Source of the DNA: Pseudoxanthomonas yeongjuensis
GTDB taxonomy: Bacteria > Pseudomonadota > Gammaproteobacteria > Xanthomonadales > Xanthomonadaceae
Reading direction: 5' to 3'
Assembly (NCBI RefSeq): GCF_010093345.1
Contig: NZ_PDWT01000004.1
Location: forward strand, 62,001 to 126,000
DNA: 64,000 bases
Shown here: positions 1 to 8,706 of the stretch, piece after piece
Numbering within the stretch: the first letter of the stretch is position 1
How the letters are laid out: every line of letters starts with the position of its first letter
The notes under the pieces: model-generated
Databases searched by the model: none
Seen by the model: the letters and a program-made list of their open reading frames with translations, nothing else
Told to the model about the DNA's origin: nothing
Position numbers and translations under genes: made by a program

Positions 1-785
1 TGGCGCCGGTCAGCGAGTGGCGCCACAAAATGTCTGATTGGCCATCACCACTGTAGTCGCCTATCGCCGCCACTTTCCAGCGTTGATCGGTAACCGAGGC
101 CACCAACTGTGGCGTGCGGGAGTTGGCAGATTTCCAGATGGAATTTGCGCCGCTTACGGTATGGCGCCACAGCACATCGGACTTGCCATCGCCGTCAAAA
201 TCACCGACCCCAACGACAGTCCACCGCTGGTCCGTCACTGTGGTCATGCCGATCAGTGAGGTGTTGAGCCCGGATTTCCAGACCGAATTGCGTCCATTGG
301 CGGTGTTCCGCCAAAGGATATCTGCTATTCCATCTCCGTTGAAATCGCCAATGCCAACAATCTTGTAGCTTAGATTCGACAGTGTCGCGACACGACGCTG
401 GGTCGCCGTATTCCCGGACAACCAGATCGAATTACGACCAGTCTTGATGTTGCGCCAGACGATGTCCGCCTTGCCATCCTTGTTGAAATCGCCGACGCCT
501 GCCACTGTCCAGGTGAGATCGGCGACGGTGGCAACAGCTTGTAGCTTTGTGGAATTTCCGGATTTCCAGATCGAATTACGGCCGGTCGAGGAATTGCGCC
601 AGAGGATGTCCGTAATTCCATCGCCGTCGAAATCGCCGGATCCCACCATCTTCCAGGTCAAGTCGCTCAAGGTCGCCACGCCTTGCTCGGTGGTGCTGTT
701 GGCCGATTTCCAGATCGTGCTACGCCCACTGCTTAAGTTGCGCCACAGGATGTCCGACACGCCATCGCCGTTGAAATCGCTGACC
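1..785 (-). repeat. Tandem 144-bp coding repeats (FG-GAP/VCBS type)
   Basis: The loop codons (DFNGDG or DFDGDG on the minus strand) recur with a constant 144-bp spacing, near 762, 618, 474, 330, 186 and 42. Each unit encodes 48 residues. The units differ in sequence, so they are old repeats rather than a recent expansion. The array continues past the left edge. Confidence 0.85.
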
Positions 786-2248
786 GCGCCACCGATAGGC
801 ACAACGGTGGCGCGGAATGTCGCGATGATCGGGACTGTCTGGTTCAGACTGCGCGCGTTGTCTGCCTGATTCGCGATACCGCAGGCGAATCCGCCGCAGA
901 TCGTTATGTTCGGGTTCGAGAACACGCGGTAGATGGCCTGGTTGTCGTCGCCGTAAGCCATCACGGTAAAGAAATTGCCTGCCGCCGCAGTAGTCTTGTA
1001 CCCGTACGAATAGGGGAAGCGACCCGATATCCCACCCGCGTTGGCGATGTCATGGGCTTCACCCATGTTGTGCGCAATCTCATGAATAAGCGAAATGTTT
1101 TCGCAAAAATAGTTGTTGGTGTCCAGGTAATTACCGTCGCTTACGACGGAATATCCGAACGGCGCGTCGTCGGCAGCAGTAATGGGAGCGCCGTTCGCGC
1201 CTAGCAGCCAGGCAATGCCGCACCCCTGATTCTCAGGCTGGAAATCGCGGATCAAGGTCACTAGATCGGCGCCTTTCTCGTCTCGAGCCGCGCGTAGCGG
1301 CGCAAGCGCAGCCGGAACGGTGACCGGGCCGTTACCATCGTTGCCGGTGAGCTGATCGAGCGCGATGCCGTTGTCGGTATTGTCGGCATAATTGACTTGG
1401 ATTGCCGATACCACGCGGATACGCGCGTTGACCTTGCTGTCCAGGAGCGCCTGATTCGAGATCGCCACCAACTCGCTGATGCGTGTTGCCGCGCCGGATG
1501 CGCCGCTGTTGGCGCTGACGAATCCGTTCGAATAACCTACGACGAGGTCAATGGTGTTAGCTGCGGAGAATGCTTTGCTAGAAACATCGGCATTGGCAAG
1601 CGCGACGGCCTTCGTTTTCGCAGCCGCGACCAAAGCCTCGCTGGAACTATCTTGCGCGCCGGCGAGGGCACGGACTTTGATATCGCCACCTGCGCGATAG
1701 ACTTTTTTCAGCCGGGATGCGTCGGCTTGGACCATATAGGCCACGCCATTTTCCGTCTTCAAACTAAGCGCCGGCCCCACCGCCTGGGGAATGGTTCCGG
1801 AAACCGCGTTTTCGCCGAAGGTAATGATCGCTTTCTGGCCCGCGTCGCCCCCGACCACGCTGCCAATCCAGGACCAGTTGCCGTCAATGCCTTCTTCGGT
1901 CCGGTCGTAACGGATCTTGATGTTGCTACCATCGGGGGCTGGGACCGTCATAAGTCCGGTAACGACCCCGCGAATGGCGTGCTCTTCGCTCAGTTGAACG
2001 GGTAAGAGGGTATACGCTCCATGCTGTTTGATCGCAGCTTGTTTCGTATAAGTAAGCAACGCCCCCCTATCCGGAGCGTTCGCAAACGCACGGTGTGCAT
2101 CCTTGGACAATGCCTGTAGGGCGCCGCTACTCAATCCCCCTGATTGAGCGTCATGTGCCTTCGGGCCGTCAGCAACAGTCTTGTTGCTCTGCCCGGTGCA
2201 TGCAGCGAGCAAGGCCGCGAGAGCGAGTACGCCCAGTCGGTTCTTCAT
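1..2248 (-). CDS. Reprolysin-like zinc metalloprotease lipoprotein with FG-GAP repeats (3' end outside window)
   Basis: Secreted, lipid-anchored protease. The ATG at 2248 follows AGGAAT, and the N-terminus is a lipoprotein signal with lipobox LAAC (Cys17). About 370 residues follow before the M12-type zinc site HEIAHNMGEAHD (His389, Glu390, His393, His399, Asp400), which fits the HExxHxxGxxHD reprolysin pattern. Downstream are five full 48-residue repeats and part of a sixth, each with a DFxxDG calcium-type loop and an ILWRN/SIWKS core (FG-GAP/VCBS-like). The frame is open to base 2, so 749 residues are visible and the C-terminus is missing. Inference: a surface or released protease whose repeats form a propeller or stalk. 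The substrate is unknown. Confidence 0.85.
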   Translation of the reverse strand, partial: MKNRLGVLALAALLAACTGQSNKTVADGPKAHDAQSGGLSSGALQALSKDAHRAFANAPDRGALLTYTKQAAIKQHGAYTLLPVQLSEEHAIRGVVTGLMTVPAPDGSNIKIRYDRTEEGIDGNWSWIGSVVGGDAGQKAIITFGENAVSGTIPQAVGPALSLKTENGVAYMVQADASRLKKVYRAGGDIKVRALAGAQDSSSEALVAAAKTKAVALANADVSSKAFSAANTIDLVVGYSNGFVSANSGASGAATRISELVAISNQALLDSKVNARIRVVSAIQVNYADNTDNGIALDQLTGNDGNGPVTVPAALAPLRAARDEKGADLVTLIRDFQPENQGCGIAWLLGANGAPITAADDAPFGYSVVSDGNYLDTNNYFCENISLIHEIAHNMGEAHDIANAGGISGRFPYSYGYKTTAAAGNFFTVMAYGDDNQAIYRVFSNPNITICGGFACGIANQADNARSLNQTVPIIATFRATVVPIGGAVSDFNGDGVSDILWRNLSSGRSTIWKSANSTTEQGVATLSDLTWKMVGSGDFDGDGITDILWRNSSTGRNSIWKSGNSTKLQAVATVADLTWTVAGVGDFNKDGKADIVWRNIKTGRNSIWLSGNTATQRRVATLSNLSYKIVGIGDFNGDGIADILWRNTANGRNSVWKSGLNTSLIGMTTVTDQRWTVVGVGDFDGDGKSDVLWRHTVSGANSIWKSANSRTPQLVASVTDQRWKVAAIGDYSGDGQSDILWRHSLTGA

Positions 2249-2381
2249 AAGAATTCCTAAAGCAGGGGATAAATAGAAATGCAGTCGCATACTTTAACGC
2301 AGCTTAGCAAAGGAAAGGCCAGTATCAGTCACGTCCTGCGGTTCCGGAACACCCCTCACAATTAGTGCAGTTGCCCCCGAT

Positions 2382-3017
2382 TCAGGAGGCTTTTACGATA
2401 GGAACACCGGTTTTGCGCTGCAGCTCCTCTTGCGTGACCCCATCTGCCATCTGAACCAATACCAATCCCCCCCGGGTCACGTCGAACACCGCCAGGTCGG
2501 TGATGATCCGGTTGACCACCCCCACCCCGGTCAGGGGCAGATCGCATTGCGGCAGGATCTTGTGGCTTCCGTCCTTGGCCACGTGCTCCATCAGCACCAC
2601 GATGCGCTTGACCCCGGCGACCAGGTCCATGGCCCCGCCCATGCCCTTGACCATCTTGCCCGGGACCATCCAGTTGGCCAGGTCGCCCCGGTCGGTGACC
2701 TGCATGGCGCCCAGCACGGCCAGGTCGATATGGCCGCCGCGGATCATGGCGAAGGAGTCATGGCTGCCGAAGTAACTGGCACCCTTGCGGGCGGTCACGG
2801 TCTGCTTGCCGGCGTTGATCAGGTCGGCGTCGAGTTCCTCCTCGGTCGGAAAAGGACCGATGCCCAGCAAACCGTTTTCGGACTGCAGCCACACATCCAT
2901 ACCCTCGGGTATGTAATTGGCGACCAGGGTCGGCAGGCCGATACCCAGGTTCACGTAGGCGCCATCGGTCAGTTCGCGGGCGGCGCGCTGCGCCATCTCG
3001 TCACGGGTCCAGGCCAT
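2382..3017 (-). CDS. scoB: 3-oxoacid CoA-transferase subunit B
   Basis: Beta subunit of succinyl-CoA:3-ketoacid CoA transferase, which moves CoA between succinyl-CoA and acetoacetate in ketone-body use. It has 211 residues, normal for the subunit. The SENG motif carries the catalytic glutamate (Glu47) that forms the enzyme-CoA thioester, and the N-terminal LGIGLPT motif is also present. Its ATG overlaps the scoA stop (TGATG), so translation is probably coupled. The pair is called lpsJ/lpsI in Xanthomonas because it lies beside the LPS locus. Confidence 0.93.
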   Translation of the reverse strand: MAWTRDEMAQRAARELTDGAYVNLGIGLPTLVANYIPEGMDVWLQSENGLLGIGPFPTEEELDADLINAGKQTVTARKGASYFGSHDSFAMIRGGHIDLAVLGAMQVTDRGDLANWMVPGKMVKGMGGAMDLVAGVKRIVVLMEHVAKDGSHKILPQCDLPLTGVGVVNRIITDLAVFDVTRGGLVLVQMADGVTQEELQRKTGVPIVKAS

Positions 3018-3790
3018 CAGCGTGCTCCTCCATTGGTTGCGGCCGCACTTACGGTGCGGTTCTCGATGCGCTTCTCGGGATGCGGGTTGTGGACCAGCCG
3101 GTCCACGTAGATGCCGGGGGTGTGGATCTGGTCGGGGTCCAGTTCGCCGAGCTCGACGATGATCTCCGCTTCGGCGATGCAGACCTTGCCCGCGGTGGCC
3201 ACGGCCGGATTGAAGTTGCGCGCGGTCTTGCGGTAGATGAGGTTGCCGGCGGTGTCTGCCTTCCATGCCTTGACCAGCGAGACATCGGCCTTCAACGCGG
3301 TTTCCATCACGTAGTGATGACCATCGAATTCGCGCGTCTCCTTGCCTTCGGCGACGATGGTGCCGTAGCCGGTACGGGTGAAGAAGGCCGGGATCCCGGC
3401 GCCGCCGGCGCGCAGGCGCTCGGCCAGGGTGCCTTGCGGATTGAATTCGAGCTCGAGTTCGCCCGACAGATACTGACGCTCGAATTCCTTGTTCTCGCCC
3501 ACATAGGACGAAATCATCTTGCGGATCTGACGGGTAGTCAGCAGCTGGCCCAGGCCGAAGCCGTCCACGCCGGCGTTGTTGGAAATGGCGGTAAGCCCAG
3601 TGACCCCGCTGTCGCGCAAGGCCGCGATCAGGGCCTCGGGAATGCCGCACAGGCCGAAGCCGCCAACAGCCACGACCTGATCATTGGCGACGACGCCTTG
3701 CAGGGCCGTAGTGGCGCTTGGATAGAGCTTGCTCCTGGATCCACTGCCTGTTGGCAGGGAGGCGACCGCATCGACCATGACCGTATCCAT
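3017..3790 (-). CDS. scoA: 3-oxoacid CoA-transferase subunit A
   Basis: Alpha subunit of the same CoA transferase. The conserved [10 protein letters not shown] motif (CoA-binding loop) and the SNNAG and TGYGT motifs are present. The family usually starts about 20 residues later, just before KLYPS. No ATG or GTG was found there, so the upstream ATG (MDTVM) is kept, and the N-terminal extension is uncertain. scoA is the promoter-proximal gene of a two-gene operon divergent from the ATP-grasp gene at 3892. Confidence 0.92.
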   Translation of the reverse strand: MDTVMVDAVASLPTGSGSRSKLYPSATTALQGVVANDQVVAVGGFGLCGIPEALIAALRDSGVTGLTAISNNAGVDGFGLGQLLTTRQIRKMISSYVGENKEFERQYLSGELELEFNPQGTLAERLRAGGAGIPAFFTRTGYGTIVAEGKETREFDGHHYVMETALKADVSLVKAWKADTAGNLIYRKTARNFNPAVATAGKVCIAEAEIIVELGELDPDQIHTPGIYVDRLVHNPHPEKRIENRTVSAAATNGGAR

Positions 3791-3891
3791 TTCGTGAAGT
3801 GTTCATCATTTTAACCAGTCGCCGCAGGCACACGCAGGTACTTTCGACCAATACCCACATGCAGACCAGCCTGCTCACTTAAACTGCGGCC

Positions 3892-4794
3892 ATGAAGAAC
3901 CTCGCTCTCGTCACCGCGGTGGCCGCCACTGGCCACGACGACGACCTTGTTCCACTGCTGCAGGCTTGCGCCCGGGCCGGCCTGCAGGCGCGCGCCGTTG
4001 CCTGGGACGACGCCACCATCAGCTGGCGGCGCTTTGATGCGGCACTGCTGCGTTCGCCGTGGGATTACACCGAGCGTCTGGGGGAATTCCTGGGCTGGTG
4101 CGATCGCGTGGAGCAATCCGCGCAGCTGTTGAACCCCCTGCCGGTGGTGCGCTGGAACACCGACAAGCACTATCTTTCCGACCTCGCTTCCGCCGGTGTA
4201 GCTGTCGTTCCGACCATTTTCGTGGAACCGGAAGCCGAACCCCTGCAGGCCCTGCAGGCCTTTCTACTGGAGCAGCCCGCCGCGGAGTTCGTGGTCAAGC
4301 CAGCGATCAGCGCAGGAGCGCGCGACACCCAGCGCTATGCACGGACGCAGGAATTCGCTGCCAGCAACCACATCGCCCGGTTGCTGGAACAGGCCAGGAG
4401 CGTGATGCTGCAGCCCTACCTGCGCTCGGTCGACAATGCAGGCGAAACCGCCCTGGTTTATTTCAACGGCCAGTTCAGCCACGCGATCCGCAAAGGCGCG
4501 CTGTTGCCTCCCGAACAACCTGCCACCGAAGCGCCCTTAGCCATGGGCGACATCACTCCGCGCGACGCGGATCCAGACGAACGGGCGCTTGCGGAACTCG
4601 CCCTGTCGGCCGTTGCGCGGCAACTGCAACTCGAGCGACCGCTGCCCTACGCCCGCATCGACATTGTCCGCGACGACCAGGGTCTTCCCACCCTGCTGGA
4701 ACTGGAACTTACCGAGCCCTCGCTTTTCTTCGCCCAGGCACCCGGCAGCGCCGACCGATTCGCGGCTGCCCTCGCCCAGCGGCTCGACTGCTGA
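3892..4794 (+). CDS. ATP-grasp domain protein (RimK/glutathione-synthetase-like fold)
   Basis: 300 residues. The central part has the ATP-grasp nucleotide lysine in a FVVKPAISAGARDT segment near residue 136. The C-terminal ARIDIVRD and LLELELTEPS strands carry the acidic metal ligands of the fold. Such enzymes join a carboxylate to an amine or thiol through an acyl-phosphate, but the substrate cannot be read from the sequence. Homologues often stand beside etfBA in Xanthomonads (from memory). It is transcribed divergently from scoAB and lies 110 bases upstream of etfB. Confidence 0.8.
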   Translation: MKNLALVTAVAATGHDDDLVPLLQACARAGLQARAVAWDDATISWRRFDAALLRSPWDYTERLGEFLGWCDRVEQSAQLLNPLPVVRWNTDKHYLSDLASAGVAVVPTIFVEPEAEPLQALQAFLLEQPAAEFVVKPAISAGARDTQRYARTQEFAASNHIARLLEQARSVMLQPYLRSVDNAGETALVYFNGQFSHAIRKGALLPPEQPATEAPLAMGDITPRDADPDERALAELALSAVARQLQLERPLPYARIDIVRDDQGLPTLLELELTEPSLFFAQAPGSADRFAAALAQRLDC

Positions 4795-4904
4795 TCCCCG
4801 CGTACTCGCACGACCTCCCTTCCGCCGGTAAAATCCCCCTCCTGACCTCGGCCAGCCATCCGTCTCGCCGGGCCATTCCTCCAGCACCCAGGAACCCCCA
4901 CAGG

Positions 4905-5651
4905 ATGAAGATTCTCGTCGCCTACAAGCGCGTGGTGGACTACAACGTCCGCGTCCAGGTCAAGCCGGATGGTTCCGGCGTGGTCACCGAGGGCGTCAAG
5001 CTTTCGGCCAACCCCTTCGACGAGATCGCGCTGGAAGAGGCCCTGCGCCTGCGCGACAAGGGCATCGCCACCGAGGTCATCGTCGCCACCATCGCCCCGG
5101 CCGATGCCCAGGCGCACCTGCGCAACGGCCTGGCCATGGGTGCCAATCGGGCCATACACGTGGTCGTCGACGGCCCGATCCAGCCGCTGACCGCCGCCCG
5201 CACGCTGCTGAAGCTAGTGGAAAAGGAACAGCCCGACCTGGTGATCCTGGGCAAACAGGCGATCGACGACGATTCCAGCCAGACCGGGCAGATGCTGGCC
5301 ACGTTGTGGGGCCGGCCACAGGCGACCTTCGCAAGCAAGCTCGAGATCGCCGACGGCAAGGCCACGGTGACCCGCGAAGTCGACGCCGGCCTGGAAACCC
5401 TGGAAGTGGACCTGCCGGCCGTGGTCACCACCGACCTGCGCCTCAACGAGCCGCGCTTCATCAAGCTGCCGGACATCATGAAGGCCAAGAGCAAACCGCT
5501 GGAAAGCGTCGCCTTCGCCGACCTGGGCGTGGACAGCGGCGACACCCTCAAGACCACCCATTACGCCGCCCCCGCCAAGCGCGGCAAGGGCGTGATGGTC
5601 AAGGATGCGGCCGAACTGGTCGCCGCACTCAAGGCCAAGGGCCTGCTGTAG
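4905..5651 (+). CDS. etfB: Electron transfer flavoprotein subunit beta
   Basis: 248 residues, the usual length. The N-terminus MKILVAYKRVVDYNVR and the AMP-binding region around VIVATIAP and LAMGANRAIHV are typical. With EtfA it forms the FAD/AMP heterodimer that takes electrons from acyl-CoA and other dehydrogenases and passes them to ETF-ubiquinone oxidoreductase. A longer open frame runs in from upstream, but homology begins at the ATG at 4905. etfB and etfA are 79 bases apart, and the gap holds two small hairpins. Confidence 0.95.
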   Translation: MKILVAYKRVVDYNVRVQVKPDGSGVVTEGVKLSANPFDEIALEEALRLRDKGIATEVIVATIAPADAQAHLRNGLAMGANRAIHVVVDGPIQPLTAARTLLKLVEKEQPDLVILGKQAIDDDSSQTGQMLATLWGRPQATFASKLEIADGKATVTREVDAGLETLEVDLPAVVTTDLRLNEPRFIKLPDIMKAKSKPLESVAFADLGVDSGDTLKTTHYAAPAKRGKGVMVKDAAELVAALKAKGLL

Positions 5652-5705
5652 AGCGGAGCTTGCTCCGCTGCTTCCCACATGACAAAGCCGCCGGGCAAGC
5701 CCGGC
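5652..5705. repeat. Two short perfect hairpins between etfB and etfA
   Basis: AGCGGAGC/GCTCCGCT (5652-5659 and 5662-5669, 2-nt loop) begins right after the etfB stop. GCCGGGC/GCCCGGC (5690-5696 and 5699-5705, 2-nt loop) follows. They resemble REP-type or mRNA-stabilising hairpins. Neither has a U-run, so they are not intrinsic terminators. Confidence 0.6.
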
Positions 5706-5730
5706 GCTACGCCAACAGGAGTCAACCTTC

Positions 5731-6672
5731 ATGTCCAAAGTCCTCGTCATCGCCGAACACCTGGACGGCAAGCTCAACGCCGCCACCGCCAAGACCGTCA
5801 GTGCCGCCTTGGCATTGCAACCCGACTCCATCGATATCGCCGTGCTGGCCGCCGATCCCGCCGCGATCGCGGCCGAAGCCGCGCAGATCGCCGGCGTCGC
5901 CAAGGTGTTGACCGTGGCCAATGCCGCCAACGCGCATGCCCTGGCCCAGGTGCTGGCTCCGCAGATCGCCAAACTGGCGGACGGCTATACGCATGTGTTC
6001 GGTCCCTCGACCACCTTCGGCAAGGACCTGATGCCCTGCGTCGCCGCGCTGCTCGGCACCGCCCAGGTCTCGGACGTGATGGCGGTGGAAGGCAGCCACA
6101 CCTTCAAGCGTCCGATCTACGCCGGCAACGCCATCATCACCGTCGAAGCCCCGGCCGATCACGTGGTGGTCGCCACCGTGCGCGCCGCCTCCTGGCCGGA
6201 AGCGGCCAAGGGCGGCAGCGCGACGATCGAAGTTGCCACGGTGGAAACCGCATTGCCGGGCCACACCCGCTTCATCGGCCTGGCCGCCGGCAAGTCCGAT
6301 CGTCCCGACCTGCAGAGCGCCAGGCGCGTGGTCTCCGGCGGCCGCGGCGTCGGCTCGGAAGAAAACTTCAAGATCATCTATGCGTTCGCCGACAGGCTCG
6401 GTGCAGCCGTGGGCGCCTCGCGCGCGGCGGTCGACGCCGGCTACTGCCCCAACGAGATGCAGGTCGGACAGACCGGCAAGATCATCGCGCCGGAACTTTA
6501 TGTCGCCATCGGCATTTCAGGCGCCATCCAGCACCTGACCGGGATCAAGGACGCCGGCACCATCGTCGCGATCAACAAGGATGCGGAAGCGCCTATCTTC
6601 GAGATCGCCGACATCGGCCTGGTGGGGGATCTGTTCAAGCTGCTGCCGGAGCTGGAAGCCGCACTCGCCTGA
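5731..6672 (+). CDS. etfA: Electron transfer flavoprotein subunit alpha
   Basis: 313 residues, complete, with AGGAG eight bases before the ATG. The C-terminal FAD domain is intact: SGGRGVGS near residue 203, then the GQTGK(I)[17 protein letters not shown] block and the [15 protein letters not shown] motif. It partners EtfB. In Xanthomonas etfA marks one border of the variable LPS biosynthesis locus, and here too the polysaccharide genes begin directly after it. Confidence 0.96.
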   Translation: MSKVLVIAEHLDGKLNAATAKTVSAALALQPDSIDIAVLAADPAAIAAEAAQIAGVAKVLTVANAANAHALAQVLAPQIAKLADGYTHVFGPSTTFGKDLMPCVAALLGTAQVSDVMAVEGSHTFKRPIYAGNAIITVEAPADHVVVATVRAASWPEAAKGGSATIEVATVETALPGHTRFIGLAAGKSDRPDLQSARRVVSGGRGVGSEENFKIIYAFADRLGAAVGASRAAVDAGYCPNEMQVGQTGKIIAPELYVAIGISGAIQHLTGIKDAGTIVAINKDAEAPIFEIADIGLVGDLFKLLPELEAALA

Positions 6673-6740
6673 TTGCAATGCCCAGACTTTCCTTTTCCCG
6701 TTTATTCCGCCGCTGCAGAACTCCAGAAAGAGGCCCCGCC

Positions 6741-7262
6741 ATGAAACTTCCCGCAACAATCCTGATGATTTCGATCGCACTCGTCGGCTGCGGAGAACGC
6801 GCCACTCCCAAGGACACGTTCGCAAAATCTTCCGAACCCGCAGCAGTGCCCACCGCGGGCCAGGTGCTGCCCGAGTCCATCGCACTGACGTTTCCCAACA
6901 AGCTCGCATCGGATTACTACTACCTCAACGTGAGAAAGATGATCCGTCATCGCGTGGTGTTCCAGTACAGCGAAGGAACCCCTGCCGAAATCGACGCAAG
7001 CATCAAGCAGTCCATGCTTGCCGCAGGCTTCGCGTTCCACGATGTCAAGCCTGGCAAAGAAGGGGGAACCCATAGCCGCTACGCGAAGAAGGGCTACGGC
7101 ATGGCGCATGTTCTGCTCGAACCTACCGCCCAGTCTGGTACGGATGAGTACGTCATCAAGGGCGAGGTGGCCTTTGACCTCCCGCCACCTCAGTTCAATC
7201 CGCCGTCGCCGGCAAAGAAGACCGCGCCGCCACCGGCCGGCAATACAAACCAGGGCGGCTGA
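6741..7262 (+). CDS. Putative lipoprotein of unknown function
   Basis: 173 residues starting with a lipoprotein signal peptide that ends LVGC (lipid-modified Cys17). The mature part has no recognised domain. The C-terminus is proline-rich (PPPQFNPPSPAKK onward), as in linkers that cross the periplasm. It sits 68 bases after etfA and 15 before gtrB on the same strand, so it may be co-transcribed with the gtr genes. A role in glycan modification is only a guess from position. Confidence 0.7.
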   Translation: MKLPATILMISIALVGCGERATPKDTFAKSSEPAAVPTAGQVLPESIALTFPNKLASDYYYLNVRKMIRHRVVFQYSEGTPAEIDASIKQSMLAAGFAFHDVKPGKEGGTHSRYAKKGYGMAHVLLEPTAQSGTDEYVIKGEVAFDLPPPQFNPPSPAKKTAPPPAGNTNQGG

Positions 7263-7277
7263 GCCCGGCGTCCTGAC

Positions 7278-8258
7278 ATGGATCCTCTGGCTGACATCGA
7301 AGTCTCCGTCGTCATTCCGGTCTATGGATCGGAGCCGATATTGCCGCGCCTGATTCAGGATATGGAAGATGCCTTCCGTGAAGCGGGCAAGTACGACGCC
7401 TTTGAGCTGATACTGGTCCATGATTCGGGACCGGATGATTCCTGGCGCGTCATAGAGGACCATGCAAAGTCACGGCCTTGGTTAACCGGCATCAACCTGG
7501 CGAAGAATTCCGGCCAGCACAACGCCATCATGGCCGGCCTCAAAGTCGCGGTCGGTAAATTCGTGGTCACCATGGATGACGACTTGCAGCACGATCCCAA
7601 GGACATAATGCGGATCATCTCAAGCCTGGGTACGAACCACGACCTCTGCTACGTCGAATTCGAATCGAGGCAGCACGTGGCCTGGAAGCGACTCGGAAGC
7701 TGGTTCAATGGCTTGGTGGCGCAAGCCCTGCTGGGCAAACCGAAGGGCCTTTACCTCTCGCCCTTCAGGGGGATGCGCCGCTCGATCCTGGCGGCGGTGA
7801 CAAGGTATGACGGTCCCTTCGTCTATCTAGACGGGCTCCTGCTGCAGGCGACCAACCGCATTACGACGATTTCCGCGACGCATCATGCGCGGAGTACCGG
7901 CACTTCGGGCTACAGCCTGAGAAAGTCGATCTCGCTGTGGCTGAAGATGGCCACAAGCTTCTCGGCTGCGCCGTTGCGACTCGTTTCGGTGGCTGGAATC
8001 GTGGGTTCCGCATTGGCTATGCTGCTGGCCGTGGCGATACTGGCAAAGAAACTTCTGGACCCGGCGATGGCGATCGGCTGGCCTTCGCTGATCATCACCA
8101 TTTTCCTCATGGGAAGCCTGCAACTTCTCGCGCTCGGCGCGATCGGCGAATATATCGCCCGGATACTGCTTACCATCAATAAACAGCCTCAATATGTGAT
8201 TCGAGAAACCGTCAATTCACACGCAGCAACGGCGGCGGACGGGGATATTGGTGCTTGA
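7278..8258 (+). CDS. gtrB: GtrB-like polyprenyl-phosphate glycosyltransferase (GT2)
   Basis: 326 residues. An N-terminal GT2 domain (VSVVIPVYGSEPILPRL) with the DDD of TMDDDLQHDP near residue 97 is followed by two membrane segments, about residues 233-258 and 272-298. This is the layout of bactoprenol glucosyltransferases and dolichol-phosphate-mannose synthases, which load one sugar from UDP-sugar onto undecaprenyl phosphate at the inner membrane. Its stop overlaps the gtrA start. The identity of the sugar is not shown by the sequence. Confidence 0.87.
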   Translation: MDPLADIEVSVVIPVYGSEPILPRLIQDMEDAFREAGKYDAFELILVHDSGPDDSWRVIEDHAKSRPWLTGINLAKNSGQHNAIMAGLKVAVGKFVVTMDDDLQHDPKDIMRIISSLGTNHDLCYVEFESRQHVAWKRLGSWFNGLVAQALLGKPKGLYLSPFRGMRRSILAAVTRYDGPFVYLDGLLLQATNRITTISATHHARSTGTSGYSLRKSISLWLKMATSFSAAPLRLVSVAGIVGSALAMLLAVAILAKKLLDPAMAIGWPSLIITIFLMGSLQLLALGAIGEYIARILLTINKQPQYVIRETVNSHAATAADGDIGA

Positions 8259-8682
8259 CCCCCTCCTCAGGGGACACGCGTCTTGGGCCAAGCTGGTACG
8301 GTTCGGAATCGCCGGCCTGATCTCTTCGCTCAGCTATGCGCTTTTCACATGGACCCTGGTCTATGCATTTCGCATGTCGCCTGTCGTTTCCTCGGCGATA
8401 GGTTATGCGCTTGCGATCCCGTTGAGCTTCCTTCTGCAAAGGAGCTTTTCTTTTCGGTCCGAAGGCAGCAAGCGCAGGCAGGCTCCACGCTTTATGCTTG
8501 TGCACGGCTTCAACATTCTCGTATCCATTGCGGTAATGGATCTCCTGGTATCGGCATTGGGGATGGACTACCGCATTGGCATCGCCATCACCATGCTCTT
8601 GATTCCACTCCTGTCGTTCCTTGCGATGAACCTTTGGGTTTTTCGCTCTTCACGGAAAGAACCCGGATCTCGCATTTCCTGA
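8251..8682 (+). CDS. gtrA: GtrA-like flippase
   Basis: About 143 residues with four hydrophobic segments and the GtrA-family start KLVRFGIAGLISSLSYALF. GtrA proteins are thought to flip the polyprenyl-phosphate sugar made by GtrB across the inner membrane. GTG at 8251 (or TTG at 8248) lies inside the last codons of gtrB, so translation is probably coupled. Confidence 0.82.
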   Translation: MLDPLLRGHASWAKLVRFGIAGLISSLSYALFTWTLVYAFRMSPVVSSAIGYALAIPLSFLLQRSFSFRSEGSKRRQAPRFMLVHGFNILVSIAVMDLLVSALGMDYRIGIAITMLLIPLLSFLAMNLWVFRSSRKEPGSRIS

Positions 8683-8706
8683 TCGTCTGATTCAAATGGA
8701 ATACCC

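Noticed and set aside
3018-3650. scoB read as a 422-residue fusion with upstream sequence
   Set aside because: The extra part is an out-of-frame reading of scoA. The true arrangement is two genes with a TGATG overlap.
4059-4904. Long upstream extension of etfB through the ATP-grasp gene
   Set aside because: Arg/Pro/Ala-rich shadow; EtfB homology starts exactly at the ATG at 4905.
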